From a virus: a DNA stretch of 44,099 nucleotides. The position numbers and the translations under genes were made by a program. The stretch covers positions 1-44,099 of IMG/VR virus record IMGVR_UViG_3300045996_000300; one strand, 5' to 3'. Below the pieces are notes generated by a model. It saw only the letters and a program-made list of their open reading frames with translations. It was not told the DNA's origin and searched no databases. Of this stretch, positions 28,483-37,343 are shown one piece after another. Each line of letters begins with the position of its first letter. Positions within the stretch are counted from its first letter, which is position 1.

Positions 28483-29535
28483 ATGGCAACTCTCCCGTCT
28501 AAAGCCGGCGCGGTCACCCTGACCGACTTCGCCAAATCCATCGATCCGGATGGCACCGTCGCCACCGTCATTAACCTGCTGTCGCAGGAGAATGGCGCGC
28601 TGAATGACGTGCTGTGGAAGGAAGGCAACTTGCCGACCGGCCACCAGACCACCGTCCTGACCGGCCTGCCGACCTCGACCTGGCGCAAGATGTACAAGGG
28701 TACCCAGCCCTCGAAGTCGACCCGCTCGCAGATCACCGACACCTGCGGCATCCTCGAGCAGCGCTCGGAGATCGATCGCGACGTCGCTGAGCTGAACGGC
28801 AACACTGCCGCGTTCCGCATGTCCGAGGCTGACTCGCACGTCGAGGCGCTGACGCAGGACTTCCTGGAAGCCCTGTTCTACAACGACACCGACGTGAACC
28901 CCGAGCGGTTCATGGGCCTGACCCCGCGTTACAACACGCTGAATACCGCTGTCGGCACCTCTGCCAACGTCATCGACGCAGGCGGCACCGGCTCGGACAA
29001 CACGTCGCTGTGGCTTGTGGTGTGGGGCGAGAACACGATCACCGGCATTTACCCCAAGGGTTCGCAAGCCGGCCTGTCCCACGAAGACCTGGGCCAGATC
29101 GACGCGTTCGACACCGAGGGCCTGCGCTACCGTGCGTACGCCGACCTGTGGAAGTGGAAGTGCGGCCTGAGCGTGCGCGACTGGCGCTACGCTGTTCGCA
29201 TCGCGAACATCGACGTGTCCGACCTGATCGGCCAAACCGGTACCCAGGCGATCACCGCTGCGACCCACATCCACAAGCTGATGGTCGACGCAATGGCCCG
29301 CATCCCGAACATCGGCAAGGGCCGCCCGGTGTTCTACGGTCACCGCGTGATCACCACGGCACTCGCCAAGGCCGCGCTCGACCGCAGCCAGAACGTCCTG
29401 TCCATCGAGAACGCGCTGCAGCAAAACGGCCAGGTGTCGCCGGGCTTCGCTGGCGCCGGCACCCTGAAGTACCTGGGCGTGCCTGTCCGCACCGTTGATC
29501 GCCTGCTTCGCACCGAAGCTCGCGTGATCGCCTAA
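28483..29535 (+). CDS. Major capsid protein
   Basis: This 350 aa protein should form the icosahedral shell. The sequence shows features of GP7-like phage major capsid proteins as I recall them: an N-terminal arm (LTDFAKSIDPDG), GALNDVLWKEGNLPTGHQTTVLTGLPT, SQITDTCGILEQRSEIDRDVAELNG and FNDTDVNPERFMGLTPRYN-like FYNDTDVNPERFMGLTPRYN. The C-terminal domain has YAVRIANIDVSDL and VLSIENALQQNG, then KYLGVPVRTVDRLL. Scaffold lies upstream, cement downstream. It has its own promoter and lies between two terminators. Confidence 0.92.
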   Translation: MATLPSKAGAVTLTDFAKSIDPDGTVATVINLLSQENGALNDVLWKEGNLPTGHQTTVLTGLPTSTWRKMYKGTQPSKSTRSQITDTCGILEQRSEIDRDVAELNGNTAAFRMSEADSHVEALTQDFLEALFYNDTDVNPERFMGLTPRYNTLNTAVGTSANVIDAGGTGSDNTSLWLVVWGENTITGIYPKGSQAGLSHEDLGQIDAFDTEGLRYRAYADLWKWKCGLSVRDWRYAVRIANIDVSDLIGQTGTQAITAATHIHKLMVDAMARIPNIGKGRPVFYGHRVITTALAKAALDRSQNVLSIENALQQNGQVSPGFAGAGTLKYLGVPVRTVDRLLRTEARVIA

Positions 29536-29550
29536 ACCCAGGAGCACAGC

Positions 29551-29979
29551 ATGTACATCGACTCTCAAGAGACTTTCAGCGAAGCGCAGTCGGTTGCAGC
29601 CGCTGTCGGCGACATCGTTTCGACGAACGTCTACGACACCGGCGCTGCCGCTGACATCGGCAACGGCGAGGAGCTGATCATCTTCGCCAAGATGAACGCA
29701 GCCCTGGCCGGCGTCGGCTCCTCGATCCAGGTCGTCCTGCAGGACTCGGCGGACAACGCCACGTTCGCTGACAAGCAGGCCGGCCCGGTCGTCGCAACCG
29801 CAGCCGCTACGGCGAACTCGGTGCTGGCCCGGTTCTACATCCCGATCGGCACCCGCCGCTATCTGCGCGTGGTGTACCGCATCACGGGCGCCACCACCAC
29901 GGCCGGCACCGCTTCCGCGTACATCGTGCTCGACGCACAGTACAACGTGGCGAACCGTTCGGGCATCTCGGCGGTCTGA
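29551..29979 (+). CDS. Bbp16-like capsid cement protein
   Basis: This 142 aa protein is predicted to be beta-rich, binding the capsid exterior and stabilising it. The start SQETFSEAQSVAAAVGDIVSTNVYDTG and the middle QVVLQDSADNATFADKQ match the Bbp16 family pattern (recalled). FYIPIGTRRYLRVVYRITG and an Ala/Thr-rich end follow. It starts 15 bases after the capsid gene with AGGAG upstream and would be co-transcribed with it. Confidence 0.8.
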   Translation: MYIDSQETFSEAQSVAAAVGDIVSTNVYDTGAAADIGNGEELIIFAKMNAALAGVGSSIQVVLQDSADNATFADKQAGPVVATAAATANSVLARFYIPIGTRRYLRVVYRITGATTTAGTASAYIVLDAQYNVANRSGISAV

Positions 29980-29981
29980 TC

Positions 29982-30179
29982 ATGGAAGTCATCGCCACCG
30001 CCAAAGGGTACTTCGGCGCAGTGCGCGAGGTGGGCCAGAAGTTCGACGTGCCGAAAGGCACCGAGGGCTCCTGGTTCCATCCGACCGGCGCCGAGGAGGC
30101 CGACGAGCCGAAGCAGGGCCACAAGCCTGCCAAGGGTCGCCGGCATCACAGCAACGACGACAACGACGAAGCGATCTGA
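29982..30179 (+). CDS. Small head-associated protein
   Basis: This is a 65 aa protein. The first half is compact and beta-like (MEVIATAKGYFGAVREVGQKFDVPKGTEGSWFHP); the second half is a charged, disordered tail. It follows the cement gene by two bases and ends before a terminator, completing the capsid transcript. It is similar in style to short head-completion proteins. Exact role unknown. Confidence 0.6.
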   Translation: MEVIATAKGYFGAVREVGQKFDVPKGTEGSWFHPTGAEEADEPKQGHKPAKGRRHHSNDDNDEAI

Positions 30180-30205
30180 TTCGCAGCGTAGTGTGTGACA
30201 ACAAA

Positions 30206-30229
30206 ACGGGCGCCTTCGGGTGCCCGTTT
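30206..30229 (+). terminator. Rho-independent terminator after capsid operon
   Basis: ACGGGC-G-CC (30206-30214) and GG-T-GCCCGT (30219-30227) form a stem of nine pairs (one G-T) closed by the stable tetraloop TTCG and followed by TTT. It lies 27 bases after the small head protein and 20 bases before the next gene. Confidence 0.8.
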
Positions 30230-30249
30230 GCATATCAGGGGAACGATGT

Positions 30250-31593
30250 ATGCCGACTTTTGTACAGGGTATGGTCCCGTGGGTGGTTGACGATCAGGGG
30301 CGGATCGTCGGCTACATCGACAAGAACTACCAGGAACGAGGGATCGGCGGCGACCTGCTGCCCACTGGCGGCAATGCGCAACCGCCCGGCCAGCTCGGCG
30401 GCGGTGGCGCGCCGACCGTGACGCCGGCTAGCACCTCAGTCGCGCTCGATGCGGCGTTCAAGGTGCACGACTCGTACACGGTGGCTGGCGCCACGACGAT
30501 CACTGTCACCGGCAGCATGAAGGGCGCGCGCGCGCAGATGGTCGTCGTTGCTGACGGCACGAACGTGCCCACAGTGGTCGGGGCGACCGAGTGGGCGTAC
30601 TCGATGGGGTACGACAACCGGGCCGGCTACCCGAACCTGATGGACATCGAGCACGTCGGCGCGCTGCGGATCTTCGGCTGGTCGCAGGCCATGAGCCCGG
30701 CGGCACTCGCTCCGGCCCCTCCTGCGCCATCGCCGCCAGCGCCTACCCCTCCCGCTCCGGCCCCGGCTACCGCGCCTGGTGCCGTCCAGAGCCTGACCGC
30801 CGGCACGCCGACCTCGACCACGATCCCGCTGGCTTGGGCTGCGCCGATCACTGGCGATGCGGCCACCGACTACGAAGTTCAGTACGCCACAGCCGGCACT
30901 TCGTTCGCCAGTCCCACGACGTTCGCTGACGGCACCAGCACGGCGACCAGCACCACGATCACCGGCCTGATCTCGGCGACTGCGTACGACGTGCGCGTGC
31001 GCGCCACGAACGCGACCGGCTCGAGCTCATACGCCACGCTGACGAACATCAGCACGGCAGCGGCCCCGGTTGGCGGCACGGCCGGCACTCCGGTTACGTT
31101 CGCCAGCACGCAGTTCCTCACGGACCTCGGGAACGAGATCTACGAGGCGACGTCGTCTGGAACGTCCTACGGCGCGCGCGGCGTGGTGTCCGGCTCGGCG
31201 TCTGGCGACTGCTTCATCGAGGCGCAGTACCCGGCATCGGGCACGACAAGCACGATCTTCGGCCTGGACTCCGGCACGGTTGCGCAGCGCCCGCACAACG
31301 AGATCGACTTCTGCTGCCAGCTCGGCAGCGCCGGCACGGTCACTCAAGCATCGAACAGCATGACGTTCAGCGCCACGCTGACCACTCTGTCACCGAGCGC
31401 GACGACGCGCGCGGGCATTCGCCGCGTGGGCACGGTGGTGACACTCGAGACGACGACGGACGACTGGGCGACGAGCACCGTGCGTCACACGTACGCAGCG
31501 GCCAGCACCGGCCCGCTGTCGGCGCACTTCTACACCGTCTACTCGACCACGCCCCGGCGCATCTGCCAGCCGCGCGCAACCGGGTTCGCGTGA
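30250..31593 (+). CDS. FN3-containing virion surface protein
   Basis: This is a 447 aa protein. Residues 1-150 include MPTFVQGMVPWVVDDQGRIVGY and a short beta domain. A Pro/Ala linker follows (APAPPAPSPPAPTPPAPAPATAP). Residues ~178-275 are a fibronectin type III domain (VQSLTAGTPTSTTIPLAWAAP ... YEVQYATAG ... TITGLISATAYDVRVRATNATG), and the C-terminus is a ~160 aa beta-rich domain like a carbohydrate-binding jelly roll. FN3 domains on phage particles are thought to aid weak adhesion to cells. The ATG at 30250 has GGGGAAC upstream. Its stop overlaps the SGNH gene. Confidence 0.75.
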   Translation: MPTFVQGMVPWVVDDQGRIVGYIDKNYQERGIGGDLLPTGGNAQPPGQLGGGGAPTVTPASTSVALDAAFKVHDSYTVAGATTITVTGSMKGARAQMVVVADGTNVPTVVGATEWAYSMGYDNRAGYPNLMDIEHVGALRIFGWSQAMSPAALAPAPPAPSPPAPTPPAPAPATAPGAVQSLTAGTPTSTTIPLAWAAPITGDAATDYEVQYATAGTSFASPTTFADGTSTATSTTITGLISATAYDVRVRATNATGSSSYATLTNISTAAAPVGGTAGTPVTFASTQFLTDLGNEIYEATSSGTSYGARGVVSGSASGDCFIEAQYPASGTTSTIFGLDSGTVAQRPHNEIDFCCQLGSAGTVTQASNSMTFSATLTTLSPSATTRAGIRRVGTVVTLETTTDDWATSTVRHTYAAASTGPLSAHFYTVYSTTPRRICQPRATGFA

Positions 31594-32315
31594 TGCTGCG
31601 GCGCTATCCTCGGGCGCCGATCGCATCGGCCGGCATGAAGATCATCGTTCATGCGAACAGCATCGGGTTCGGCGCGGGAACGACCAGCACCTCGAAACGC
31701 TGGTCGGCCGTGATGAACACCCTGCAGCCGCTGGCGGGCAAGGGGCTGACGATCAGCAATGTGTCGGTCGCCGGCATGGGCATCGCCACGAACAGCGGCG
31801 CCGGCACGATGATGGCGACCGCGCCGACATCTGTCGACCCGCTGCTGGATCCGACCCGGCTGAACGTGCTGATGATCCACGAGTTCATCAACGAGCTGAA
31901 GGGGAACAACTTCAACGCCACGGCGGCCATGAGCTCCTGGGCCACGTACTGCGCGGCGCGGCGCACGGCTGCGGCCACGGCCGGCGCGAAGCTGTTCATC
32001 ATCACGATGACCACGACGCCGGCCGGTGAAGCGCCATCAGGGCAGGGTCAGGCGTGGGTGAACTCGCGCATGGCCTCGATCGCTGACTGCAATGAGCGCA
32101 TGCGCAAGGGTTACCGCGCGTACGCCGACATGCTGATCGACATCGCCGCAGCCGAGCCGTTCCGCTCGATGTACGTGGCGAACGACTGGACCCCGGCAGC
32201 GTTCGTCGCGTCCGGGTTGTGGGGTGCGGAGGATTTAACGCACTTCGGGGATTCGGGGCACGCCATCAAAGCGGCGGTCATCGCGCGCGCGATCTCTCGG
32301 ATTCGCAGGATCTAA
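31593..32315 (+). CDS. SGNH/GDSL-like hydrolase
   Basis: This is a 240 aa protein. The first conserved block reads IIVHANSIGFGAG (Ser23 as candidate nucleophile; the usual GDS/GNS is ANS). A middle block INELKGNN (about 96-103) stands where GxND lies. The final block DLTHFGDSGH supplies Asp214 and His217 of the catalytic DxxH. The family includes esterases that deacetylate glycans. Between an FN3 protein and a propeller-like protein, it is probably a virion enzyme acting on host surface polysaccharide. No signal peptide. The ATG overlaps the previous stop (TGATG). Confidence 0.75.
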   Translation: MLRRYPRAPIASAGMKIIVHANSIGFGAGTTSTSKRWSAVMNTLQPLAGKGLTISNVSVAGMGIATNSGAGTMMATAPTSVDPLLDPTRLNVLMIHEFINELKGNNFNATAAMSSWATYCAARRTAAATAGAKLFIITMTTTPAGEAPSGQGQAWVNSRMASIADCNERMRKGYRAYADMLIDIAAAEPFRSMYVANDWTPAAFVASGLWGAEDLTHFGDSGHAIKAAVIARAISRIRRI

Positions 32316-32337
32316 ATCGAACCCTGGAGAAACCCAC

Positions 32338-33930
32338 ATGCCGACAACGACGATCACGAAGTTTTACACGCTGCTGCGCAATGGCGAATTCGTGAAGGAA
32401 TACACGACGCTGCTGTTCGCAGAAGCCGGCGCGAAGGCGGACGCAGAAGCCCGAGGCGGCACGCACCAGTACACGGTGCACACGTCGTACCGGGTCGTCG
32501 CGGACGAGATCGTCGTCCCGCCGCCCCCGCCGCCGCCTGCCCCGCCTCCTCCACCTCCTGCGCCGCCGCCACCCCCGCCGCCGCCACCTGATCCGGTCGA
32601 GGGCCTGTACGCGCCAGGGTTCGCGCTCGACAGCTCGACGACGTTCTACCAGCGCCCGACCCAGGTGAAGCCGCTGACGAAGTCCACCGGGCTCACGGAC
32701 CCGAAGTACACCGACCAGGTGTTCGGCACGAAGGTGTTCATGGTCACCAGCACGAACGACGTGACGGACCCTGACGGCGCGCTCGGGCACATGCGGAACG
32801 ACTACTCGAAGCGCCAGATGTGGAACGCCAACGAGACGCGGTTCATTGCGCTTGCATCGAACAGCTACTGGCATCTGTACGACGCGGTCACGTTCGCGCA
32901 TATCAATGTGCCTGGGCACGTCGCCGGCCGCATGCCTGGCATCGTGGGTTCCGACTGCGATCCGACCTGGCACCCGACCGACCCGAACAAGCTCTGGTAT
33001 ACGGCCGACTTCGGCGGCCTGACGTACTACGAACTCGACATCACGACGGGCCAGAGCTCGCCGCTGTTCACGTTCGCGGGGCGTCTGCCGGCAGGGTTCA
33101 GCAGCGCAACGAAGTTCAGCATGGGCGGCGAGGGCCGGCCATCGAATGACGGGCGGTACTGGTGCTTCATGGCGACGACGTCTGCCGGCGCTATGGTCGG
33201 CCTGATGACGTACGACCGCGTCGCGGACACGATCACGTCCTCGCTCGTGACCACGAACAAACCGAACTGGGTGGGCATGAGCCAGCTCGGACAGTACGCT
33301 GTCGTCGCCTGGAACAACTACTCGTCAGGGCTGACGCTCTCGGCTGCAGCGGCGCGTTCGATCGGCACGGCGGACGGCACGCGCGCGTATCACGGTGGCA
33401 CGCTGGGCGGCCCGTTCACGCAGCTCGACACGACGAACCAGCACGGCGACCTCGGGATCGACAAGGCGGGCAATGAGGTGTGGGTGAGCTCGACGTACTC
33501 GCCGTACATGGACGTGCCCGAGGGATCGACGTACATGCGCCGACTGAGTAACGGCGTCGCGCACGTGTTCACGTCGCCGAACCTGAACGCATACGCCGGC
33601 TCGACGAACGCGATGCACTTTAGCTGCACGAACTACGCGCGGCCAGGCTGGGCGGTTGTCACGTTCGAGTCAGGTCCGGGCACGACGGTATGGCGCGACG
33701 GCGCGATCCTGGCGGTCGAGCTGACGTCGACGTCACCGGTGGTCAAGCGGCTTGCACACCATCAGTCGATCGCCGACGCTGGAAGTGGCGGGGGCGGGTA
33801 TTTCAGCAGCCCGCTCGCATCGCCTAACCGGACGCTGTCGCGCATCATGTTCGGGTCGGACTTCCGCTCGGCTAACGGGCCGTTCAATCAGTTCATGATT
33901 GCACTGCCTGCGGGGCTGTTCCCAGCGTAA
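32338..33930 (+). CDS. Polyproline-linked beta-propeller-like virion protein
   Basis: This is a 530 aa protein. Residues 1-55 (FYTLLRNGEFVKEYTTLLFAEAGAKADAEA ... YTVHTSYRVV) are a small alpha/beta module, perhaps the particle anchor. Residues 61-84 are 22 prolines and two alanines. The rest is beta-rich with repeated W/Y-containing blades (YWHLYDAVTFAHINV, DPTWHPTDPNKLWYTADFGGLTYYELD, NDGRYWCFMATTS, KPNWVGMSQLGQYAVVAWNN), resembling TolB/WD-type propellers. It is probably a receptor- or glycan-binding appendage made with the two preceding proteins. Propeller assignment is from pattern only. Confidence 0.65.
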   Translation: MPTTTITKFYTLLRNGEFVKEYTTLLFAEAGAKADAEARGGTHQYTVHTSYRVVADEIVVPPPPPPPAPPPPPPAPPPPPPPPPDPVEGLYAPGFALDSSTTFYQRPTQVKPLTKSTGLTDPKYTDQVFGTKVFMVTSTNDVTDPDGALGHMRNDYSKRQMWNANETRFIALASNSYWHLYDAVTFAHINVPGHVAGRMPGIVGSDCDPTWHPTDPNKLWYTADFGGLTYYELDITTGQSSPLFTFAGRLPAGFSSATKFSMGGEGRPSNDGRYWCFMATTSAGAMVGLMTYDRVADTITSSLVTTNKPNWVGMSQLGQYAVVAWNNYSSGLTLSAAAARSIGTADGTRAYHGGTLGGPFTQLDTTNQHGDLGIDKAGNEVWVSSTYSPYMDVPEGSTYMRRLSNGVAHVFTSPNLNAYAGSTNAMHFSCTNYARPGWAVVTFESGPGTTVWRDGAILAVELTSTSPVVKRLAHHQSIADAGSGGGGYFSSPLASPNRTLSRIMFGSDFRSANGPFNQFMIALPAGLFPA

Positions 33931-33938
33931 ACGCCATC

Positions 33939-33966
33939 AGGGGCCGGGCAGTATACGCCGGCCCCT
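33939..33966. terminator. Strong hairpin, possible terminator
   Basis: AGGGGCCGG (33939-33947) and CCGGCCCCT (33958-33966) form a perfect 9-bp stem with a 10-base loop. It is nine bases after the propeller-like gene. No T-run follows on the plus strand, so it may be an inefficient terminator or protect a transcript end. Confidence 0.55.
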
Positions 33967-34003
33967 ATGCCTTAGAATCGGGCATCTCCGGGGAGGGCCT
34001 GAA

Positions 34004-34618
34004 ATGGCGTCAAACGTTTCTATCGCAAACCGCGCGCTAACGAAGCTGGGCGCCAGTCGTATCCTGTCGCTCGCGGACGCCAGCGCGCAGGCCCGCACAA
34101 TCAACTCGATGTTCGAGGACGTGCGCGACTCCGAGCTCCGGCGCTACCGTTGGAAATTCGCGATGAAGCGCGCATCGCTGTCGGCCCTGGTGCAGGCCCC
34201 GCCGTGGGGCTATGAACTCCAGTACCCGCTGCCGTCCGACTGTCTGCACCTGGTGCAGGTGAACGACTATTACGTGCGCGGTTCGGTCGGCCAGCCAACG
34301 TGGGCCGTCGAGGGCGGTCGAATCCTGTGCAACTTCGCGGCCCCGCTGCGCATCCGCTATGTCTCGCGCGTGACAGACCCGACGCTGTTCGACCCGCTGT
34401 TCGCCGAGATGTTCGCGTGCAAGCTTGCCTGGGAAGCGTGCGAGCCGATCACGCAATCGAATCAGAAGAAAGCCGACATGCGCGACGAGTACAAGTTCGC
34501 GCGCGACGAGGCCATGCGCCAGGACGCAATCGAGAACCCGCCGGACGCGCTGCCGGATGGGTCGTGGCTCGCCGCCCGTGAAGGGGATAGCTCGTACGGC
34601 TACGTCGGGGGTGCGTAA
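34004..34618 (+). CDS. Tail tubular protein A (T7 gp11-like)
   Basis: This is a 204 aa protein of the podovirus tail tube adaptor between portal and nozzle. Typical features are ANRALTKLGASRILSLADASAQARTINSMFEDVRDSELRRYRWKFAMKRASL at the start and WGYELQYPLPSDCLHLVQV. The C-terminal helices (EMFACKLAWEACEPITQSNQKKADMRDEYKFARDEAMRQDA) are also characteristic. GGGAGG precedes the ATG at 34004. The stop overlaps the tube B start (TAATG). Confidence 0.9.
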   Translation: MASNVSIANRALTKLGASRILSLADASAQARTINSMFEDVRDSELRRYRWKFAMKRASLSALVQAPPWGYELQYPLPSDCLHLVQVNDYYVRGSVGQPTWAVEGGRILCNFAAPLRIRYVSRVTDPTLFDPLFAEMFACKLAWEACEPITQSNQKKADMRDEYKFARDEAMRQDAIENPPDALPDGSWLAAREGDSSYGYVGGA

Positions 34619-36921
34619 TGGCTAAGGCATCGCCGATCACGACCAGCCTCAATGCCGGCGAACTCTCGCCGATGATCGATGGCCGAGTCGATTTCAACAA
34701 ATACGCTAGCGGCGCGTCGCTGATGGAGAACTTCATCCCGACCGTGCAGGGGCCTATCGTCCGGCGCGGCGGCACTCGGTTTGTGGCCGAGGCGAAGGAT
34801 GGCACGGACCGCGTGTTCCTCCACCGGTTCGAGTTTTCCGTCACGCAAACGTACATGCTCGAGTTCGGCCCAGGCTACATCCGGTTTTTCGCGAACGTGC
34901 CAAGCACGGGTGTATTCCCCGAGCGCGGCTTGGTCGAAGTGGCTGGCGTGCCGGTCGAGGTGGTGACGCCGTACACGTCCGACGACATTTACAACGACGA
35001 TGACACCTGTGGGCTGCGGTTCGCCCAGTCTGCGGACGTGCTCTACATCACGTCGCCGAACCACCCGCCGTATGAGCTGCGGCGAACATCGCCGACGTCG
35101 TTCTCGTTCGTGCCGTTCGTGAACCGTGGCGGCCCCTGGGAATCGTTGAACGACACCGCGACGACGGTCTACGCATCCGCCGAGACTGGCGCCGTTACGC
35201 TGACCGCTTCGGCCGGAATCTTCTCCGCGAACGACGTCGGCACGCAGATCTACCTGGAGTCCCAGCTTGTCGACAGCGTCGCAGCCTGGGAAGTCGCCAA
35301 GACGGTCGCGATCGGCGATCGCCGCCGGTCTGACGGGAAGAACTACGTCGCCACTACGGCGGGCGTCACCGGCACGAACAGGCCGGTTCACACCGAGGGC
35401 ACCCTGTACGACGGCGATGCCGTGGCCTGGCAGTACACGGACCCCGGCTACGGATACGTGCAGATTACCGGCTACACGAGCCCGACAGTGGTTACGGGAA
35501 CGGTCGTCGACCGCCTGCCGGCTCAGGTCGTATCCGCCGGCAACGCTTCCACTCGCTGGGCGTTCAGCGCATGGCGCACCACCGCTGCGGGCACGAAAAC
35601 CTACCCGTCGTGCGTGGCGTTCCACCGCGAGCGCATCTGGTTCGCGCGAGGCCAGAATGTGTGGTCGTCCGTGTCGGCTGAGTTCAACAACTTCTCGCCA
35701 AAGAACTTCGGCCAGGTCACCGACGACATGGCGATCAACCTGACGATCCAGTCGGGAACGATCAACGATGTGCAGTGGCTGATGCCAGGCAAGGAGCTGC
35801 TGATCGGCACGGCCGGCGGCGAGTTCACGCTGGGCGAGCTGCAGAACGGCGACCCGCTTGGTCCGGGTAATGTGCGCGTTCGCCTGCAGTCTCAGTACGG
35901 CTCGAGGGCAATCACGCCGATCACGCTCGGGGATAGCACGCTGTTCATCCAGCGGGCAGGCCTGAAAGCGCGTGAGATTTTTTATGACTTCGGGTCGGAC
36001 GGGTACAAGTCGACCGATACGACGGTGCTGGCAGAGCACGTCACGAAAACCGGGATCATCGACATCGACCTCGCGCAAGAGCCGGATCCGATCGTGTGGT
36101 GCTTGCGCGCGGACGGACGGATTGTCGGGTTCACCTGGAATAACGAGCAGGAAGTGCGCGCGTGGCATCGACACCCAATCGGCGGCGACTATTTCAGCGG
36201 CGGGGCTTCCGCTCCTGCGCGCGTAAAGTCGATTGCCACGATGCCGTCGATTGACGGGGCGCGCAATGAACTGTGGCTGTGCGTTCGTCGAAACGTCAGC
36301 GGCACGTTCAAGCAGTTCATCGAGGTCATGGAGCAGCCGCATCCGAATGGCGCCTGGGATTCCTTCACAGACCCGATCGGCCGCCGGCCCGAGTACAGCC
36401 AATTTTATGTCGACGGCGGCTCGTCTGTTTCTTCAGCGCTCGGCTTCACGACCGTCTCCGGGCTCGATCACCTGAACGGCGCTACGGTTCAGATCCTGGC
36501 CGATGGCGCGCCGCACCCTGACCGCGTTGTGTCCGGTGGCTCGATCACGCTGCAGGCTGAACACTACGTCGCGCACATCGGGTTCGCGGCCCCGTGCAAG
36601 TGGCGCTCGATGCGAATCGAGGCTGGTGCCCAGGACGGAACCGCGCAGGGCAAGACGAAGCGCCTGCATAAGGTCGTCCTTCGGTTCATCGAGACAGGAG
36701 GCGGGAAGTTCGGGGCGGATGAGCAGAACCTGGACTATGTGCAGTTCCGAGACAGCAGCGCGCCGATGGGTCAGGCAACGCCGCTCTACAGTGGGGACAT
36801 GCCGCTGCAGTGGCCGAACGGCTACGACACGGACGGTTACGTCATGTATGTCAACGATCAGCCGACAAAATCGGTTATCGCCGCTGTTATGCCGCAAGTT
36901 ATGACGCAGGATTCGCGCTGA
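34618..36921 (+). CDS. Tail tubular protein B (T7 gp12-like nozzle)
   Basis: This is a 767 aa nozzle protein of short tails. The start SPITTSLNAGELSPMIDGRVDFNKYASGASLMENFIPTVQGPIVRRGGTRFV is the well-known family signature. Later segments include HRFEFSVTQTYMLEFGPGYIRFF, CVAFHRERIWFARGQNVWSS and TIQSGTINDVQWLMPGKELLIGTAGGEFTLG. It forms the distal channel and binds fibres or spikes. The gene is coupled to tube A upstream and to the GNAT-like gene downstream by overlapping stop/start codons. Confidence 0.93.
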   Translation: MAKASPITTSLNAGELSPMIDGRVDFNKYASGASLMENFIPTVQGPIVRRGGTRFVAEAKDGTDRVFLHRFEFSVTQTYMLEFGPGYIRFFANVPSTGVFPERGLVEVAGVPVEVVTPYTSDDIYNDDDTCGLRFAQSADVLYITSPNHPPYELRRTSPTSFSFVPFVNRGGPWESLNDTATTVYASAETGAVTLTASAGIFSANDVGTQIYLESQLVDSVAAWEVAKTVAIGDRRRSDGKNYVATTAGVTGTNRPVHTEGTLYDGDAVAWQYTDPGYGYVQITGYTSPTVVTGTVVDRLPAQVVSAGNASTRWAFSAWRTTAAGTKTYPSCVAFHRERIWFARGQNVWSSVSAEFNNFSPKNFGQVTDDMAINLTIQSGTINDVQWLMPGKELLIGTAGGEFTLGELQNGDPLGPGNVRVRLQSQYGSRAITPITLGDSTLFIQRAGLKAREIFYDFGSDGYKSTDTTVLAEHVTKTGIIDIDLAQEPDPIVWCLRADGRIVGFTWNNEQEVRAWHRHPIGGDYFSGGASAPARVKSIATMPSIDGARNELWLCVRRNVSGTFKQFIEVMEQPHPNGAWDSFTDPIGRRPEYSQFYVDGGSSVSSALGFTTVSGLDHLNGATVQILADGAPHPDRVVSGGSITLQAEHYVAHIGFAAPCKWRSMRIEAGAQDGTAQGKTKRLHKVVLRFIETGGGKFGADEQNLDYVQFRDSSAPMGQATPLYSGDMPLQWPNGYDTDGYVMYVNDQPTKSVIAAVMPQVMTQDSR

Positions 36922-37343
36922 TGCGGTTCGCCCCGCTCCGTGCTGAGCACCTGGCTGCGCTTGAGTTGCAGGCCGGGCAGGCGTACATGGGCGGCGACAT
37001 CCGCACGCCTGGTTACGCCGAGCAGCTTTTGCAGGGCCAGGCGTTCACGGCACTCGTCGATGGGCGCGTCGTCGGTTGCGCTGGCTGCATCGAACCGTGG
37101 GACAATCGCGGCATTCTGTGGGCGCTTGTATCGGCTGACGCCGGACGGCACATGACGGCTATCCATCGGGCGGCTGTCGGGTTCCTGGCTCAGTCCAGGC
37201 TCAGGCGAATCGAGACGTTCGTAGACGCCGGGTTCGCTGCCGGCCACCGATGGGTGCAGATGCTCGGGTTCGAGCGCGAGGGCCGCATGCGGGCGTTCTC
37301 GCCTGATGGCCGGGACTTCGATTTGTATGCGAGGGTGAAATGA
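36921..37343 (+). CDS. GNAT-like protein (T7 gp13-like position)
   Basis: This is a 140 aa protein. The sequence has the layout of GCN5-related acetyltransferases: RFAPLRAEHL at the start, AFTALVDGRVVGCAGC (beta-hairpin), a central LWALVSADAG, then LAQSRLRRIETFVDAGFAAGHRWVQMLGFEREGRMR, which matches the usual C-terminal GF-x-x-EG element. The acetyl-CoA loop is weak, so it may not be an enzyme. In many T7-like phages a GNAT-like protein sits here and acts in virion assembly or as a minor internal protein. It is coupled to both neighbours. Confidence 0.75.
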   Translation: MRFAPLRAEHLAALELQAGQAYMGGDIRTPGYAEQLLQGQAFTALVDGRVVGCAGCIEPWDNRGILWALVSADAGRHMTAIHRAAVGFLAQSRLRRIETFVDAGFAAGHRWVQMLGFEREGRMRAFSPDGRDFDLYARVK

